From Nocardia cerradoensis NBRC 101014 (GTDB taxonomy: Bacteria > Actinomycetota > Actinomycetes > Mycobacteriales > Mycobacteriaceae): 64,000 bases of DNA. Within the stretch, counting starts at the first letter, position 1. Every line of letters begins with the position of its first letter. Below, piece after piece: positions 8,145-17,341 of this stretch. Under the pieces are notes generated by a model. The model was given only the letters and a program-made list of their open reading frames with translations, did not search any database and had not been told where the DNA came from. Both the position numbers and the translations under genes were made by a program. Where the stretch lies: positions 100,389 through 164,388 of the forward strand of contig NZ_BAFW01000146.1 in NCBI RefSeq assembly GCF_000308535.1, in the 5' to 3' direction.

Positions 8145-9575
8145 ATGGGACGGTATGAAGACTTGGCCGGCGCCGGGTTCGAGGGCGGGTTCGCCACCGA
8201 TGACACCGTGCGGATCCTGCGGGACGAGCTGGTGTTCCAGCGCGCGGTGCAGGCGTATCTGTGGTCGCTGCCCGCGGTGAACATCTGGGCGATGAAAGAA
8301 GCCTCCGAGCGGCAGTTCGGCGGCGGCTATCACGTGCTGCCGGTGTGGCAGGACCGCATCGACGCCAAAACCCTGGTCACCACACCGAATTTCGACGTCG
8401 TCTACGCCATGGGCTATCTCGACCTCGACGCCTACGGGCCGCTCGTAGTCGAAGCCCCCGCCGGGGTGCAAGGCATCATCGACGACTTCTGGCAGCGCCC
8501 CATCCTCGGCCCGACCATCGACGGACACCAGCACAAGGGCGATGTCGGGCTGGTCGGCCCCGACGCCGGCCGGGGCGGCACCTATGTGCTGCTGCCACCG
8601 GACTACCAGGGCCCCGACCCCGACAACGGTTTCATCTACCGATCCCGCACCAACAATGTGTTCCTGTTCTGGCGGTCGTTCTTCACCGACCCCGACGACC
8701 TCACCGAGACCGTCGACCGGATCGAGGCCACCATCATCTACCCACTCGGCGGCAAGGACGCCGCGGCGCCGATGGAGTTCCCGCACGCATCCGGTGTCGA
8801 ACTGGACATGCTGTTCCCCCGCGACGGCCGCTACTTCGACATGCTCGACCGGTTCATCCAAGCCGAGGCCGTCGACCCGCACGACATGGACATGCGCGGG
8901 TTCCTGCACACCCTCGGCATCGAGAAGGGCCGCCAGTTCACCCCCACCGCCCACGACCGCGAACTGCTCGACCGGGCCGCCCGCATCGCGTTCGCCATCA
9001 GCAAGATCACCATCACCAACCTGCTGCCCTTCGAACCCGGCGGCACCTACTTCCCGAATCAACCGTGGCTCAACGTCTTCGCCGGGCAGAACACCGAATT
9101 CCAAGCCAGCGGGACCTTCACCAACCTCGAACAGCGCGCCGGCTACTTCACCTCCGCCTACTCCGATTCACCCGGCATGGTGGTCAACCTGATCGACGAG
9201 GGCGCGAAATATCCGGTCACCATGCGCGACGGCAACGGCGACTGGCTCGACGGCGCCCGCTCCTACACCCTCACCCTGCCCGCGGGGATCCCTGCGAAAC
9301 TGTTCTGGTCGGTCGCGGTCTACGACCCGATCACCGCATCCGGACTCGACAACGGCCAGCGCTTCCCCTCGATCAACGCCATGGACAAACCCGACGCCAA
9401 CCCCGACGGCTCCCACACCATCCACTTCGGCCCCGACCAACCCGCCGACGCGGGTGAAAAGAACTGGCTGCGCACCGTTCCCGGCAAAGGCTTCTTCGTC
9501 ATCGTCCGCCTCTACGGCCCCGGCAAGCCGTTCTTCGAACAAACCTGGATCCCCGGCAACCTCACACCCGCGTGA
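8145..9575 (+). CDS. DUF1254/DUF1214 domain-containing protein
   Basis: 476 residues from ATG 8145, preceded by GGCAGGAG; a start 45 nt upstream is possible. The N-terminal part is the DUF1254 domain (VQAYLWSLPAVNIWAM, then TTPNFDVVYAMGYLDL) and the C-terminal part the DUF1214 domain (YTLTLPAGIPAKLFWSVAVYD, and near the end TVPGKGFFVIVRLYGPGKPFFEQTWIPG). The family is widespread in actinobacteria and proteobacteria; no enzymatic activity is established. No signal peptide is evident. It stands alone between an SDR and an NDH-like flavoprotein on the same strand. Confidence 0.88.
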   Translation: MGRYEDLAGAGFEGGFATDDTVRILRDELVFQRAVQAYLWSLPAVNIWAMKEASERQFGGGYHVLPVWQDRIDAKTLVTTPNFDVVYAMGYLDLDAYGPLVVEAPAGVQGIIDDFWQRPILGPTIDGHQHKGDVGLVGPDAGRGGTYVLLPPDYQGPDPDNGFIYRSRTNNVFLFWRSFFTDPDDLTETVDRIEATIIYPLGGKDAAAPMEFPHASGVELDMLFPRDGRYFDMLDRFIQAEAVDPHDMDMRGFLHTLGIEKGRQFTPTAHDRELLDRAARIAFAISKITITNLLPFEPGGTYFPNQPWLNVFAGQNTEFQASGTFTNLEQRAGYFTSAYSDSPGMVVNLIDEGAKYPVTMRDGNGDWLDGARSYTLTLPAGIPAKLFWSVAVYDPITASGLDNGQRFPSINAMDKPDANPDGSHTIHFGPDQPADAGEKNWLRTVPGKGFFVIVRLYGPGKPFFEQTWIPGNLTPA

Positions 9576-9707
9576 CCGGGTGTTGTACATCGATCGTTTT
9601 CCGGCACCCACGCTCCGGAACCGAATCGCCAGGACGCGTGACTCGCGGCGGAAAGTGGCGGTTGTCACTTTGTGTCAGATCTGGAGGGTGTGGCGTGTCT
9701 GGAGGGC

Positions 9708-10901
9708 ATGACTGATTTCAATGCCATCACCAAAGTGGTTGTGATCGGCGGCGGTTACGCCGGTGCCGTGGCTGCCAATCGGCTGCGGCTGCGCAGCGAT
9801 GTCGAGATCACGCTGGTCAATCCGCGTCCGCAGTTCGTCGAGCGCATGCGGTTGCATCAGTTCGTGGCCGGTACCCATGAGGCTGCGATCGGCTACGACA
9901 CACTGCTCGGCGCCGGGGTGCGGCTGGTCGTCGATCGTGCCGTCCGCATCGATACTGCCGCCCGCCGGGTGGAATTGGGTTCGGGGCGCGCGCTCGACTA
10001 CGACTACGTGGTCTACGCGGTCGGCAGCACCGCCGCGGTGCCGGCGTCGGTGCCCGGTGCCACCGAATTCGCCTGTCCGATCGCCGAATTCGAACACGCT
10101 CAGCGGCTGCGCGCGGCGCTGGCGGACGTGCCGGCCCGGGCGCCGATTGTCGTCGTCGGAGGTGGGCTCACCGGCATCGAGACCGCCGCCGAACTCGTGG
10201 AGCAGGGCCTTGTCGTGACGTTGGTGAGTGGCGGTAAGTTGGCGGCGAACTTCTCGAATCCGGCCCGGCGGTCGGTGGCGAAGTGGTTGTCCGAGAACGG
10301 GGTCGAGGTGCGTGAGCAAGCGCGGGTGGGCGACGTTCGGCGCGAGGGGGTCGTCCTGACCGACGGAGAATGGGTGCCCGGTGCGATCACGATCTGGACC
10401 GCCGGATTCGGGGTGCCGGAACTGGCGGCACGCAGTGGGCTGCGCACCGACGGGCTCGGTCGGCTGCTGACCGACGAGACATTGACCAGTATCGATGATG
10501 AACGCATTGTCGCCGCCGGGGACGCGGTCGCTCCCTCGGGCCGCCCTTTGCGGATGAGCTGCTATGCCGCCCAGCCCTTGGGTGCGCAGGCCGCCGATAA
10601 TGTTTTGGCCCGCATCGCCGGGGACGAGCCCGCTGTGCTGGACGTGGCCTTCACCGCCTGCACCGTGGGTTTGGGTAGCCGCGCGGGTGCGATGCAATTC
10701 AGCCGGCGTGACGACACACCCGTGCCGATGTATCTCGGCGGGCGTACGGCCGGGTGGATCAAGGAACGGGTGGGTCTCGCGGGCCCGATCGGGACCATTC
10801 GCAAGGAAGCCCGCAAACCCGGCGCGATTCCGACCTTCCTGGGCTTGGGCAGGCGTAAGGATCTGAGCGCGGCCGAGCCGCAGGGAGTTTCGAAGCCATG
10901 A
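9708..10901 (+). CDS. FAD-dependent NAD(P)H dehydrogenase-like oxidoreductase (NDH-2 type)
   Basis: About 397 residues. Two dinucleotide-binding folds are visible: FAD loop VVVIGGGYAGAVAA near the N-terminus and NAD(P) loop VVVGGGLTGIETAAEL near residue 150, followed by the second FAD contact RIVAAGDAVA. This is the arrangement of type II NADH dehydrogenases and related flavoproteins; no redox-active CxxC is seen. The start is uncertain: ATG 9708 fits the family length but GGAGGG is only 1 nt away, while GTG 9690 and GTG 9672 are in frame. Its stop overlaps the next gene's ATG as ATGA. Oxidoreductases are a known class of genes neighbouring ECF41 sigma factors, so it is the likely regulatory target or partner. 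Confidence 0.85.
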   Translation: MTDFNAITKVVVIGGGYAGAVAANRLRLRSDVEITLVNPRPQFVERMRLHQFVAGTHEAAIGYDTLLGAGVRLVVDRAVRIDTAARRVELGSGRALDYDYVVYAVGSTAAVPASVPGATEFACPIAEFEHAQRLRAALADVPARAPIVVVGGGLTGIETAAELVEQGLVVTLVSGGKLAANFSNPARRSVAKWLSENGVEVREQARVGDVRREGVVLTDGEWVPGAITIWTAGFGVPELAARSGLRTDGLGRLLTDETLTSIDDERIVAAGDAVAPSGRPLRMSCYAAQPLGAQAADNVLARIAGDEPAVLDVAFTACTVGLGSRAGAMQFSRRDDTPVPMYLGGRTAGWIKERVGLAGPIGTIRKEARKPGAIPTFLGLGRRKDLSAAEPQGVSKP

Positions 10902-11818
10902 CGTCCACCGATGAGCACACCGAGCGTTTCGTCCACCTGCGGCCGCTGCTGTTCACCATCGCCTACGAAATCCTGGGTTCGGCAACCGAAGCCGACGACG
11001 TGCTGCAGGACAGCTATCTACGGTGGCGGCGGGTGGACCTGGCCACGGTCCGGGATACGAAATCCTATCTGGCCCAGCTCGTCACGCGGCAGGCACTGAA
11101 TGCGTTGCGGGCCAGCGTCAGTCGCCGCGAGGAGTACGTCGGCCCGTGGCTGCCCGAGCCGCTGCTGCTCACCGACGGCGACGCCTCGAGCGATGTGGTA
11201 CTCACCGAATCGGTCTCGATGGGGATGCTGATCGTGCTGGAAACGCTCACCCCCATCGAGCGGGCAGTTTTCGTGCTGCGTGAGGTCTTCGGTTTCGACT
11301 ATGACGAAATTGCTTCCGCAACAGGAAAATCCGTCGGCGCCGTGCATCAGACCGCGCGCCGCGCCCGCAACCATGTCCATGCCCGGCGCAAGCGCTCCGG
11401 CCCGGTCGACACCGTCCGGACCGCCGCGGTCACCGAACGCTTCATCACGGCCGCGACCACCGGCGACATGGAAGGCTTGCTGTCGCTGCTCGCACCGGAC
11501 ATCACCTGGACCACCGACAGCGGCGGCAAGGTGACCGCACTGCCGGAGCTGGTCATGGTCGGCGCCGAACGAGTGGGTGCGATTCTCATGGCGGTCTTCA
11601 GATACGCGCTGCGGCGACCGGAAGTACGCATCGAGACGGTGAACTGCAACGGTCAACCGGCACTCGCGTGCTACATCGGCGACAAACTGGAAGCCGTCCT
11701 CGTATTCGACATCGCCGAGGACCGGATCGTCGGCGGCTACGGTATCCGCAACCCCGACAAACTGGCCGCCCTCGACATCCCGCGCGCCATCAGCCGCACT
11801 GAAACCCCCACCGTGTGA
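10898..11818 (+). CDS. sigJ: ECF41-group RNA polymerase sigma factor (SigJ-like) with SnoaL-like C-terminal domain
   Basis: 306 residues. Sigma region 2 is at about 10-80 (ILGSATEADDVLQDSYLRW) and region 4 at about 110-165 (LTPIERAVFVLREVFGFDY, then the helix-turn-helix YDEIASATGKSVGAVHQ). A NTF2/SnoaL-like domain follows. Two sequence marks known for ECF41 are visible: a DGGGK-like TDSGGK near residue 207 and NPDKL at 285-289. In this group the C-terminal extension replaces a separate anti-sigma factor and tunes activity. It is translationally coupled (ATGA) to the flavoprotein gene. The symbol follows the mycobacterial SigJ architecture and is tentative. Confidence 0.9.
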   Translation: MTSTDEHTERFVHLRPLLFTIAYEILGSATEADDVLQDSYLRWRRVDLATVRDTKSYLAQLVTRQALNALRASVSRREEYVGPWLPEPLLLTDGDASSDVVLTESVSMGMLIVLETLTPIERAVFVLREVFGFDYDEIASATGKSVGAVHQTARRARNHVHARRKRSGPVDTVRTAAVTERFITAATTGDMEGLLSLLAPDITWTTDSGGKVTALPELVMVGAERVGAILMAVFRYALRRPEVRIETVNCNGQPALACYIGDKLEAVLVFDIAEDRIVGGYGIRNPDKLAALDIPRAISRTETPTV

Positions 11819-12070
11819 TCCCGCCCGACCCGATGCATCCTGTCATGCCGCATACCAGGCTGTTCGGACCGTCCTGGGCGGCCGGCCGAGCTCACCCTCG
11901 TGCCGATACGAACATCCGGGAGTGAGCTCAACTCCCTTCGCGCCGAATATCAGTGCTGCGGTTCCTTCGATCGACGGACTCGGTAGCGGGGCAGGTCGTG
12001 CATGCCGCATGAGCCAGACTGGGACAATCGGCCCGCGCACCGCTCGGGTATGAATTGAAGGAACTGCCGT

Positions 12071-13462
12071 ATGACCGAACTCCGGACCGACTCCGTCCCA
12101 GGCAATCGGCGATCACAAGTGGTGGTCGCGAGTTTGATCGGCACGTCGATCGAGTTCTACGACTTCTACATCTACGGCACGGCAGCGGTGCTCGTGTTCC
12201 CGAAGTTGTTCTTTCCACACGAAAGTCCGACCGCGGCACAGTTGTCGTCGTTCGTCACCTTCGCGCTCGCATTCTTCGCGCGCCCGATCGGTTCGGTCGT
12301 GTTCGGACACTTCGGCGACCGCATCGGACGCAAACGCACACTGGTCTCCTCGCTGCTGATCATGGGCACCGCGACCGTGCTGATCGGATGCCTGCCGACC
12401 TACGCCGTCGCCGGACTGTGGGCGCCCGTGCTGCTGGCGGTGCTGCGCTTCGTGCAGGGCGTCGGACTCGGTGGTGAATGGAGCGGCGCCACGTTGCTGG
12501 CCACGGAGAACGCACCGGCAGGAAGGCGGGGGCTGTTCGGAAGCCTGCCGCAACTGGGCGCACCCATCGGGTTCTTCCTCGCGAACGGGGTGTTCCTGCT
12601 GCTCACCGCGATCATGCCCGCGCACTCAGACGGAACGGGCACCATCGCCTTCGACAACGTCGGCTGGCGAATCCCGTTCCTACTCAGCGCGATCCTGGTC
12701 GTCGTCGGCCTCTACGTACGGTTGCAGATCGTGGAAAGCCGAGTCTTCACCGATGTCGCCGCCGCCGACAATATCGCGCGGGTGCCCGCCGCCCGCCTCG
12801 TACGCACCCACTGGCGCCATCTCGTCCTCGGCACCCTGCTGTGCGTGTCGACGTACGTGCTGTTCTATCTCATGACCACGTTCACCCTCACCTATGGCAC
12901 CGCGGCCGCGCATCCGGCCTCGGACGCGAAGGCGGGCCTCGGGTTCAGCCGCACCGGATTCCTGACAATTCTGCTGATCGGCGTGGTGTTCTTCGCCCTG
13001 TTCACCACGGTGGCCGGTCTCCTGACCGACCGGATCGGCCGACGGCGGACACTGCTGGCGACCCTCGCCGCGGTCACGGTGTTCGGGTTGTTGTTCCAGC
13101 CGTGGTTCACCGTCGCGGGATCGGTTTCGCTCAGTGTCTCGTTCGTCATCGTGGGCCTAGCCCTGATGGGGCTGAGCTACGGGCCGATGGGATCGCTACT
13201 GCCGGAGCTGTTTCCCGCCGACGTCCGGTACACCGGGTCCGCGGTCGTGTACAACCTCGCGGGCGTACTCGGCGCCTCACTGGCGCCGATCATCGCGGTC
13301 GCGTTATGGCGGCCCGACGGCAACATCGCCACAGTCGGCCTGTATCTGTCGGCGGCCGGTCTGCTGTCACTGGTCGCACTGCTGGGCGTCCGCGAGACCC
13401 GCGACATGGACTATGCCGCTCAAACTCCGCATTCCGAGCATCCGCCGGTGCCCGCCGGCTGA
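12071..13462 (+). CDS. MFS transporter, metabolite:H+ symporter (MHS) family
   Basis: 463 residues with about 12 hydrophobic segments. The MHS signature at the N-terminus is clear: SLIGTSIEFYDFYIYGTAAVLVFPKLFF split across helix 1, then FARPIGSVVFGHFGDRIGRKRT, the loop 2-3 motif GDRxGRK. The second MFS half has FTTVAGLLTDRIGRRRT. Family members import carboxylates, betaine or aromatic acids using the proton gradient. Start ATG 12071 has AAGGAA at a suitable distance. It stands alone on the plus strand after the ECF41 gene. Substrate not readable. Confidence 0.9.
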   Translation: MTELRTDSVPGNRRSQVVVASLIGTSIEFYDFYIYGTAAVLVFPKLFFPHESPTAAQLSSFVTFALAFFARPIGSVVFGHFGDRIGRKRTLVSSLLIMGTATVLIGCLPTYAVAGLWAPVLLAVLRFVQGVGLGGEWSGATLLATENAPAGRRGLFGSLPQLGAPIGFFLANGVFLLLTAIMPAHSDGTGTIAFDNVGWRIPFLLSAILVVVGLYVRLQIVESRVFTDVAAADNIARVPAARLVRTHWRHLVLGTLLCVSTYVLFYLMTTFTLTYGTAAAHPASDAKAGLGFSRTGFLTILLIGVVFFALFTTVAGLLTDRIGRRRTLLATLAAVTVFGLLFQPWFTVAGSVSLSVSFVIVGLALMGLSYGPMGSLLPELFPADVRYTGSAVVYNLAGVLGASLAPIIAVALWRPDGNIATVGLYLSAAGLLSLVALLGVRETRDMDYAAQTPHSEHPPVPAG

Positions 13463-13553
13463 CGAACCCGCTCGCCATCGGACACCACGACAGCGCCGGT
13501 CGACCGGCCGTTCGCCGCAATTCGATCAGCACTGTCAACGCCCCCGCGCCGCG

Positions 13554-13790
13554 TCAATCGACAGGGCCTCGGGCAATCAAGACAGTCCTGAGCACGTGCT
13601 CGACCGCCGACTCGAACACCGCTCCCCGCAACTCATCTCGTGCGGCGAGGTTACGGGTCGCGAGGTCGAGCCTCTGGTCATCAGTCAGACGGCGCACCAC
13701 GGCGGCGGCAACATCTTCCAGATCGAAGTCGCCGTTCCTGTTGTCCAACCTGGTCAGGGCGAACTCGACGACGATCTCCTCATCGGTCAT
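13554..13790 (-). CDS. small hypothetical protein, 78 residues
   Basis: The frame begins MTDEEIVVEFALTRLDN and is followed by DFDLEDVAAAVVRRLTDDQR, an acidic, mostly helical protein with no motif I recognise. The start at 13790 was chosen because GGAGG lies 6 nt upstream; the frame extends further without a better site. Gene status rests on the strong ribosome-binding site and the actinobacterial codon pattern. It is convergent with the MHS transporter. No function proposed. Confidence 0.6.
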   Translation of the reverse strand: MTDEEIVVEFALTRLDNRNGDFDLEDVAAAVVRRLTDDQRLDLATRNLAARDELRGAVFESAVEHVLRTVLIARGPVD

Positions 13791-14067
13791 ACTTCGCCTC
13801 CACTGTCTGCTCGTGCGGCCACCGACTGCCTGACTCAACTCTACGGCGTTCGTCGATCGGCTCACCTTCCGATCGGTCACGGCCCGGCGCGATGTGCTCG
13901 AATCTCACACGAGCCGAAGATCTGCCTCGATGGCGTGACCGATACTCCTCGGAAACTGACGTTCGGCATGAACGTGGACGGCTACGTCGCCGCACCAGGC
14001 GAAGAACTCGGCTGGACCTGCCGTGGCGAGCACACTACTTCGCCGACCGGACGCCCGACCTGTGCTG

Positions 14068-14499
14068 TCAGAGATCACCCGAGTAGTCCTGGCTGATCCA
14101 GCGGTCGGGGCGGATGGTGAACAGTACGGAGTCGTTGCCGTCCATCCGGTCCGCGAAGACGCGGCCCTCCTCCGGACCGAGATAGCGGCTGGCGATACTC
14201 ACCCGCGCGTCCCGGGGCGAGGGGGTCTCGGCATCGACGACCGTGCCCTCGACGATGACGTACTGATAGGGCAACTCTTCGCGCTGCACCGTCAGTGTCA
14301 CCACGCCGGCTTCCCGCACCAGCCTGGCCTTGCGGCGTGCCGCGCCGGTGTTGATGCGAATATTGCCCCCCGGGGTGTAGTCGTACCAGATGGGTGCGGC
14401 GGCGGGCGGACGCCCGTCGGTAGCCGCGACCGACAGCACTCCGATGTGCTTGCCCGCCAGGAACTCTTGACGCTCGGCTTCCGAGAAAGGTTTCGGCAT
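14068..14499 (-). CDS. PPOX-class (pyridoxamine 5'-phosphate oxidase fold) protein
   Basis: 143 residues from ATG 14499. The split beta-barrel flavin/F420-binding fold is suggested by HIGVLSVAATDGRPPAAAPIWYDYTPGG, NTGAARRKARLVREAG, VTLTVQREELPYQYVIVEG and a final WISQDYSGDL. Family members bind FMN or F420 and include deazaflavin-dependent reductases; substrate varies. No strong ribosome-binding site precedes 14499, and an upstream start would run into the hydrolase gene, whose stop is 28 nt away. It probably forms a unit with that hydrolase. Confidence 0.8.
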   Translation of the reverse strand: MPKPFSEAERQEFLAGKHIGVLSVAATDGRPPAAAPIWYDYTPGGNIRINTGAARRKARLVREAGVVTLTVQREELPYQYVIVEGTVVDAETPSPRDARVSIASRYLGPEEGRVFADRMDGNDSVLFTIRPDRWISQDYSGDL

Positions 14500-14527
14500 A
14501 AGACGTCGAACGGCGCGGGCTACGCCG

Positions 14528-15427
14528 TTATTCCGGTCGATCGCGCGAATCCCACTGGGCGAGGACGGTTCGCAAGGTCGCCACCAGGGCAAGCGGTTGA
14601 TCCATCATCGGGTGATGACCGGCCTCGGCCAGTTCGACCACCGTCGCGGGTCGCCCGAACAAGCTCGCGATCTCCAGCGCCCGCTCCCGCGTCACCAACC
14701 CACGTTCGCATCGGATGTAGAGCACGGATGCGTCCACGGCCCGCAGCGAGCCGAGGGGCGGAATACGCCCGTCTTCGAGGCGCTTGCGCAACATCTCGGG
14801 ATCGAACTTCCAGCCCCACCCGGCACCGGTGTCTCGCACCGATCCCTCCGCCACGTGCCGCGCGACGTAAGGAAGCAGAACCGCCTGGTCCGGGACGGTT
14901 CGAAACCGGCCACAGATCTCATCCCGCGTCGGGTACGTCTTCGGTCGGCGGAGCAACTGACGGACGATGGAGTCTTGCGACGGCTCCTGAAACGGAGAAT
15001 CGATGACGACCAGACCCGCCATAGATTCCGGATGCCGAGCAGCCGCGACGGCGCTCACCCGCCCACCCATGCTGTGCCCGATGACGTACGCCCGTCCGGC
15101 TATCCCGCCGGCCTCGGCAGCGGCCATCACCTCGTCCGCCCAGCCCTCGATCGGATATCGGGATCGCACGGCGCTGTCACCGTGACCGGACAAATCCAGC
15201 GCCACCACACGGTGCGTACCCGCCAACAGCGGAGCGATGTGGTCCCACCAGCCCGAATGCGCCGATCCGCCGTGCACCAGCACCACACCGGCCGTCCCCT
15301 CCCGGCCCCAGCACCGCAGATGAACGACACCACCCGCGACGTCGACCTCACGATGTTCGGGCAGTTCCGCGATGGCCTGGGTGAACCATTCCGGTGCCGC
15401 GACACCCGTCTCCGCCGTCACAACCAT
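14528..15427 (-). CDS. alpha/beta-fold hydrolase
   Basis: 299 residues from ATG 15427, preceded by GAAGGAGG at ideal distance; a longer in-frame extension upstream is non-coding in character. Seen: oxyanion-hole loop VLVHGGSAHSGWW, DLSGHGDS, nucleophile elbow GHSMGG (S119), and a C-terminal AEAGHHPMMDQP supplying the catalytic histidine. This matches soluble esterase/epoxide-hydrolase-type enzymes. Lacks a signal peptide. It lies between a P450 and a PPOX protein on the same strand. Substrate unknown. Confidence 0.87.
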   Translation of the reverse strand: MVVTAETGVAAPEWFTQAIAELPEHREVDVAGGVVHLRCWGREGTAGVVLVHGGSAHSGWWDHIAPLLAGTHRVVALDLSGHGDSAVRSRYPIEGWADEVMAAAEAGGIAGRAYVIGHSMGGRVSAVAAARHPESMAGLVVIDSPFQEPSQDSIVRQLLRRPKTYPTRDEICGRFRTVPDQAVLLPYVARHVAEGSVRDTGAGWGWKFDPEMLRKRLEDGRIPPLGSLRAVDASVLYIRCERGLVTRERALEIASLFGRPATVVELAEAGHHPMMDQPLALVATLRTVLAQWDSRDRPE

Positions 15428-15773
15428 CGCCGCCTCCTTCGCCCGGACCCGTCCTTCGGACCATATCGGCAGGCGCACGAAGCCGTGGAGCCACCGGTGG
15501 TGCAATCGATCGGCGCCGACATGCGGAAGCTGCGGGAGCGATCCCGAGCCGCGGAAACAGCAAACGCCGACAGGCGGCCCCGCAGAAGTCCTGGAACCCC
15601 GAGCGGCCCAACCTATTCGAGTGGCGATGAACTCTTCCGCCGATCCGGTCGAGCGCGTCGAAAACCCGTGTGCCCGTCGCTCTCCTGGCACCTTGACCGA
15701 TGAGTGGTACATCGCTGGGGCCGAGCCGGAATGCGATTGCCGCGATGTACCACTCGTCGTATCGACGGCCGGG
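15428..15773. other. intergenic region with a long inverted repeat
   Basis: 346 nt between the hydrolase start and the P450 stop, both on the minus strand. No convincing gene. It contains the 14-bp inverted repeat annotated separately at 15702-15755. Confidence 0.5.
15702..15755. repeat. 14-bp perfect inverted repeat, 26-nt spacer
   Basis: Left arm GAGTGGTACATCGC (15702-15715) and right arm GCGATGTACCACTC (15742-15755) are exact reverse complements. It lies 18 nt downstream of the P450 stop and about 275 nt upstream of the hydrolase start. No U-tract follows on either strand, so a simple intrinsic terminator is not clear; a transcript hairpin or protein-binding site are alternatives. Confidence 0.7.
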
Positions 15774-17081
15774 TCAGGCCATGACGGAGACGCGGTCCGC
15801 GTCGGTGAGGGGCCCGGTGCGAGAATCCGTGCGTGCGGCAAGCCGGACCGGCAGGCTGGTCAAGCCGTGAATCAACAGACTCTTTCGCCACGTCAGATCG
15901 GTGAATTCCCCGTCGAGCGACAGAGCTGGGAAGGTGGCCAGCAGCCTCGAGATCGCGGTCGTGGCCTCCATGCGTGCCAGGGCGGCACCGAGACAGTGAT
16001 GGATGCCGTGTCCGAAGGCGATGTGCCGGCTCTCGGGTCGTTCGAGGTCGATCCGGTCCGGCTCGGCGAACCGGGCGGGATCGCGGTTGGCGGCGGCGAG
16101 CGAGATGAGGATGAATTCGTCCGCGTCGATGTCTCGATCGCCCAATGTGATCGGAGCGGTGGTGTAGCGAGCCGTGGCCAAGTGCAGCGACCCCTGGCAG
16201 CGCAGGATCTCCTCGATGTAGGCGGGTATGGCTTCGGGGTCTGTGCGCAACCGCTCCGCCATTGCGGGATCGCGCAGTAGCTCGAGTACCGAGTTGCCGA
16301 TCAGATTGACCGTGGTCTCATGCCCCGCTATCAGCAGCAGGAGCAGCATGGCGATGAGTTCCTGCTGGTCCAGCCCGTCTTCGTGGTCTTTCGCGATGAT
16401 CAGCTGGGAGAGCAGATCGTCACGAGGATCCTCGGTGCGTTCGGCGATCAACTTCGTCAGGTAGGTGAAGTATTCGACCCCGGCGGCGGCGCGTTCCTCG
16501 TTCGTGGCCGTGTCGCCGACCACGACGGCGGTCCACGAGCGGAAGTCTGCCTTGTCGTCGTCGGGCACTCCGAGCAGCTCGCAGATCACCGCGATCGGCA
16601 GCCGGAACGCGTAACTGTCGATGAGGTCGACAGTCGTTCGCGCGCTGATGTCGTCGAGCAGGGTGTCGGCGATCGAGGTGATTCTCGGTTGCAGATCGCG
16701 GATGGCCGGGCCCGCGAACGCCTTCGCCACCAGGCGGCGCAAACGCGTGTGCTGAGGCGGATCGGCGAACAACATGTTGTCGCTGATGGCGGTGTTGAAC
16801 ATCTCGGCCGCACCGTTTTTGGCCAGCACGGCCTGTCCTTCGGGCGACCCGATGCGCTTGCTGATGGTCGGCTCGGCCAAGGCTTGCTTGGCCACGTCGT
16901 GATCGACGATCAACCAGCCGACCACACCGTCCAATCGAATGCGATGGAGGGGACCGCGCTCGCGCAGCACCCGATAGGTCGCATGCGGATCCTGGTAGAA
17001 CTCGTCTGTCAGTTCGAGGATCTCCATCTCGGCTGTCACCGGCCACCACCGGCCGACGAAACCATGGCCGAGCTCGAACAT
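15774..17081 (-). CDS. cytochrome P450
   Basis: 435 residues from ATG 17081; an internal ATG at 17027 is also possible as neither start has a strong ribosome-binding site. All P450 hallmarks are visible: I-helix AGHETT (252-257), K-helix ExxR at 291-294 (EILR), and the haem loop FGHGIHHCLG (356-365) with ligand C363. The HTRLRRLVAKAF C-helix motif is also present. Soluble bacterial class I enzyme needing a ferredoxin and reductase, which are not adjacent; the FprB protein at about 61 kb is one possible electron donor. Substrate unknown. Confidence 0.93.
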   Translation of the reverse strand: MFELGHGFVGRWWPVTAEMEILELTDEFYQDPHATYRVLRERGPLHRIRLDGVVGWLIVDHDVAKQALAEPTISKRIGSPEGQAVLAKNGAAEMFNTAISDNMLFADPPQHTRLRRLVAKAFAGPAIRDLQPRITSIADTLLDDISARTTVDLIDSYAFRLPIAVICELLGVPDDDKADFRSWTAVVVGDTATNEERAAAGVEYFTYLTKLIAERTEDPRDDLLSQLIIAKDHEDGLDQQELIAMLLLLLIAGHETTVNLIGNSVLELLRDPAMAERLRTDPEAIPAYIEEILRCQGSLHLATARYTTAPITLGDRDIDADEFILISLAAANRDPARFAEPDRIDLERPESRHIAFGHGIHHCLGAALARMEATTAISRLLATFPALSLDGEFTDLTWRKSLLIHGLTSLPVRLAARTDSRTGPLTDADRVSVMA

Positions 17082-17341
17082 AGGTGATGCACTGTCCCTC
17101 AGTCCTTTCGACGAACATTCTGACTTGCGGCCGATGCGGTCCGGAGCGAGTAATCGATCAGGGGCGCATCAGTGAGAGGTCGAGCAGTTTCGATCGGGTG
17201 AAACAGGGAGAACCCGGGAACGGATTAGCCATGGCTACCGTCCAGTAAACATCGGAGTGCCCGAATAGCTTCCGCGTGAACATCGCATCGACATGCGCTG
17301 CTCCCACGCCAGTGCTGCTCGGAAGTCGTTGAAGCGGAGTC

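Noticed and set aside
9663..9707. A standard ECF41 promoter (TGTCACA/CGTC) before the flavoprotein gene
   Set aside because: The -35-like hexamer is present but no CGTC lies 16-18 nt downstream; kept only as a low-interest observation.
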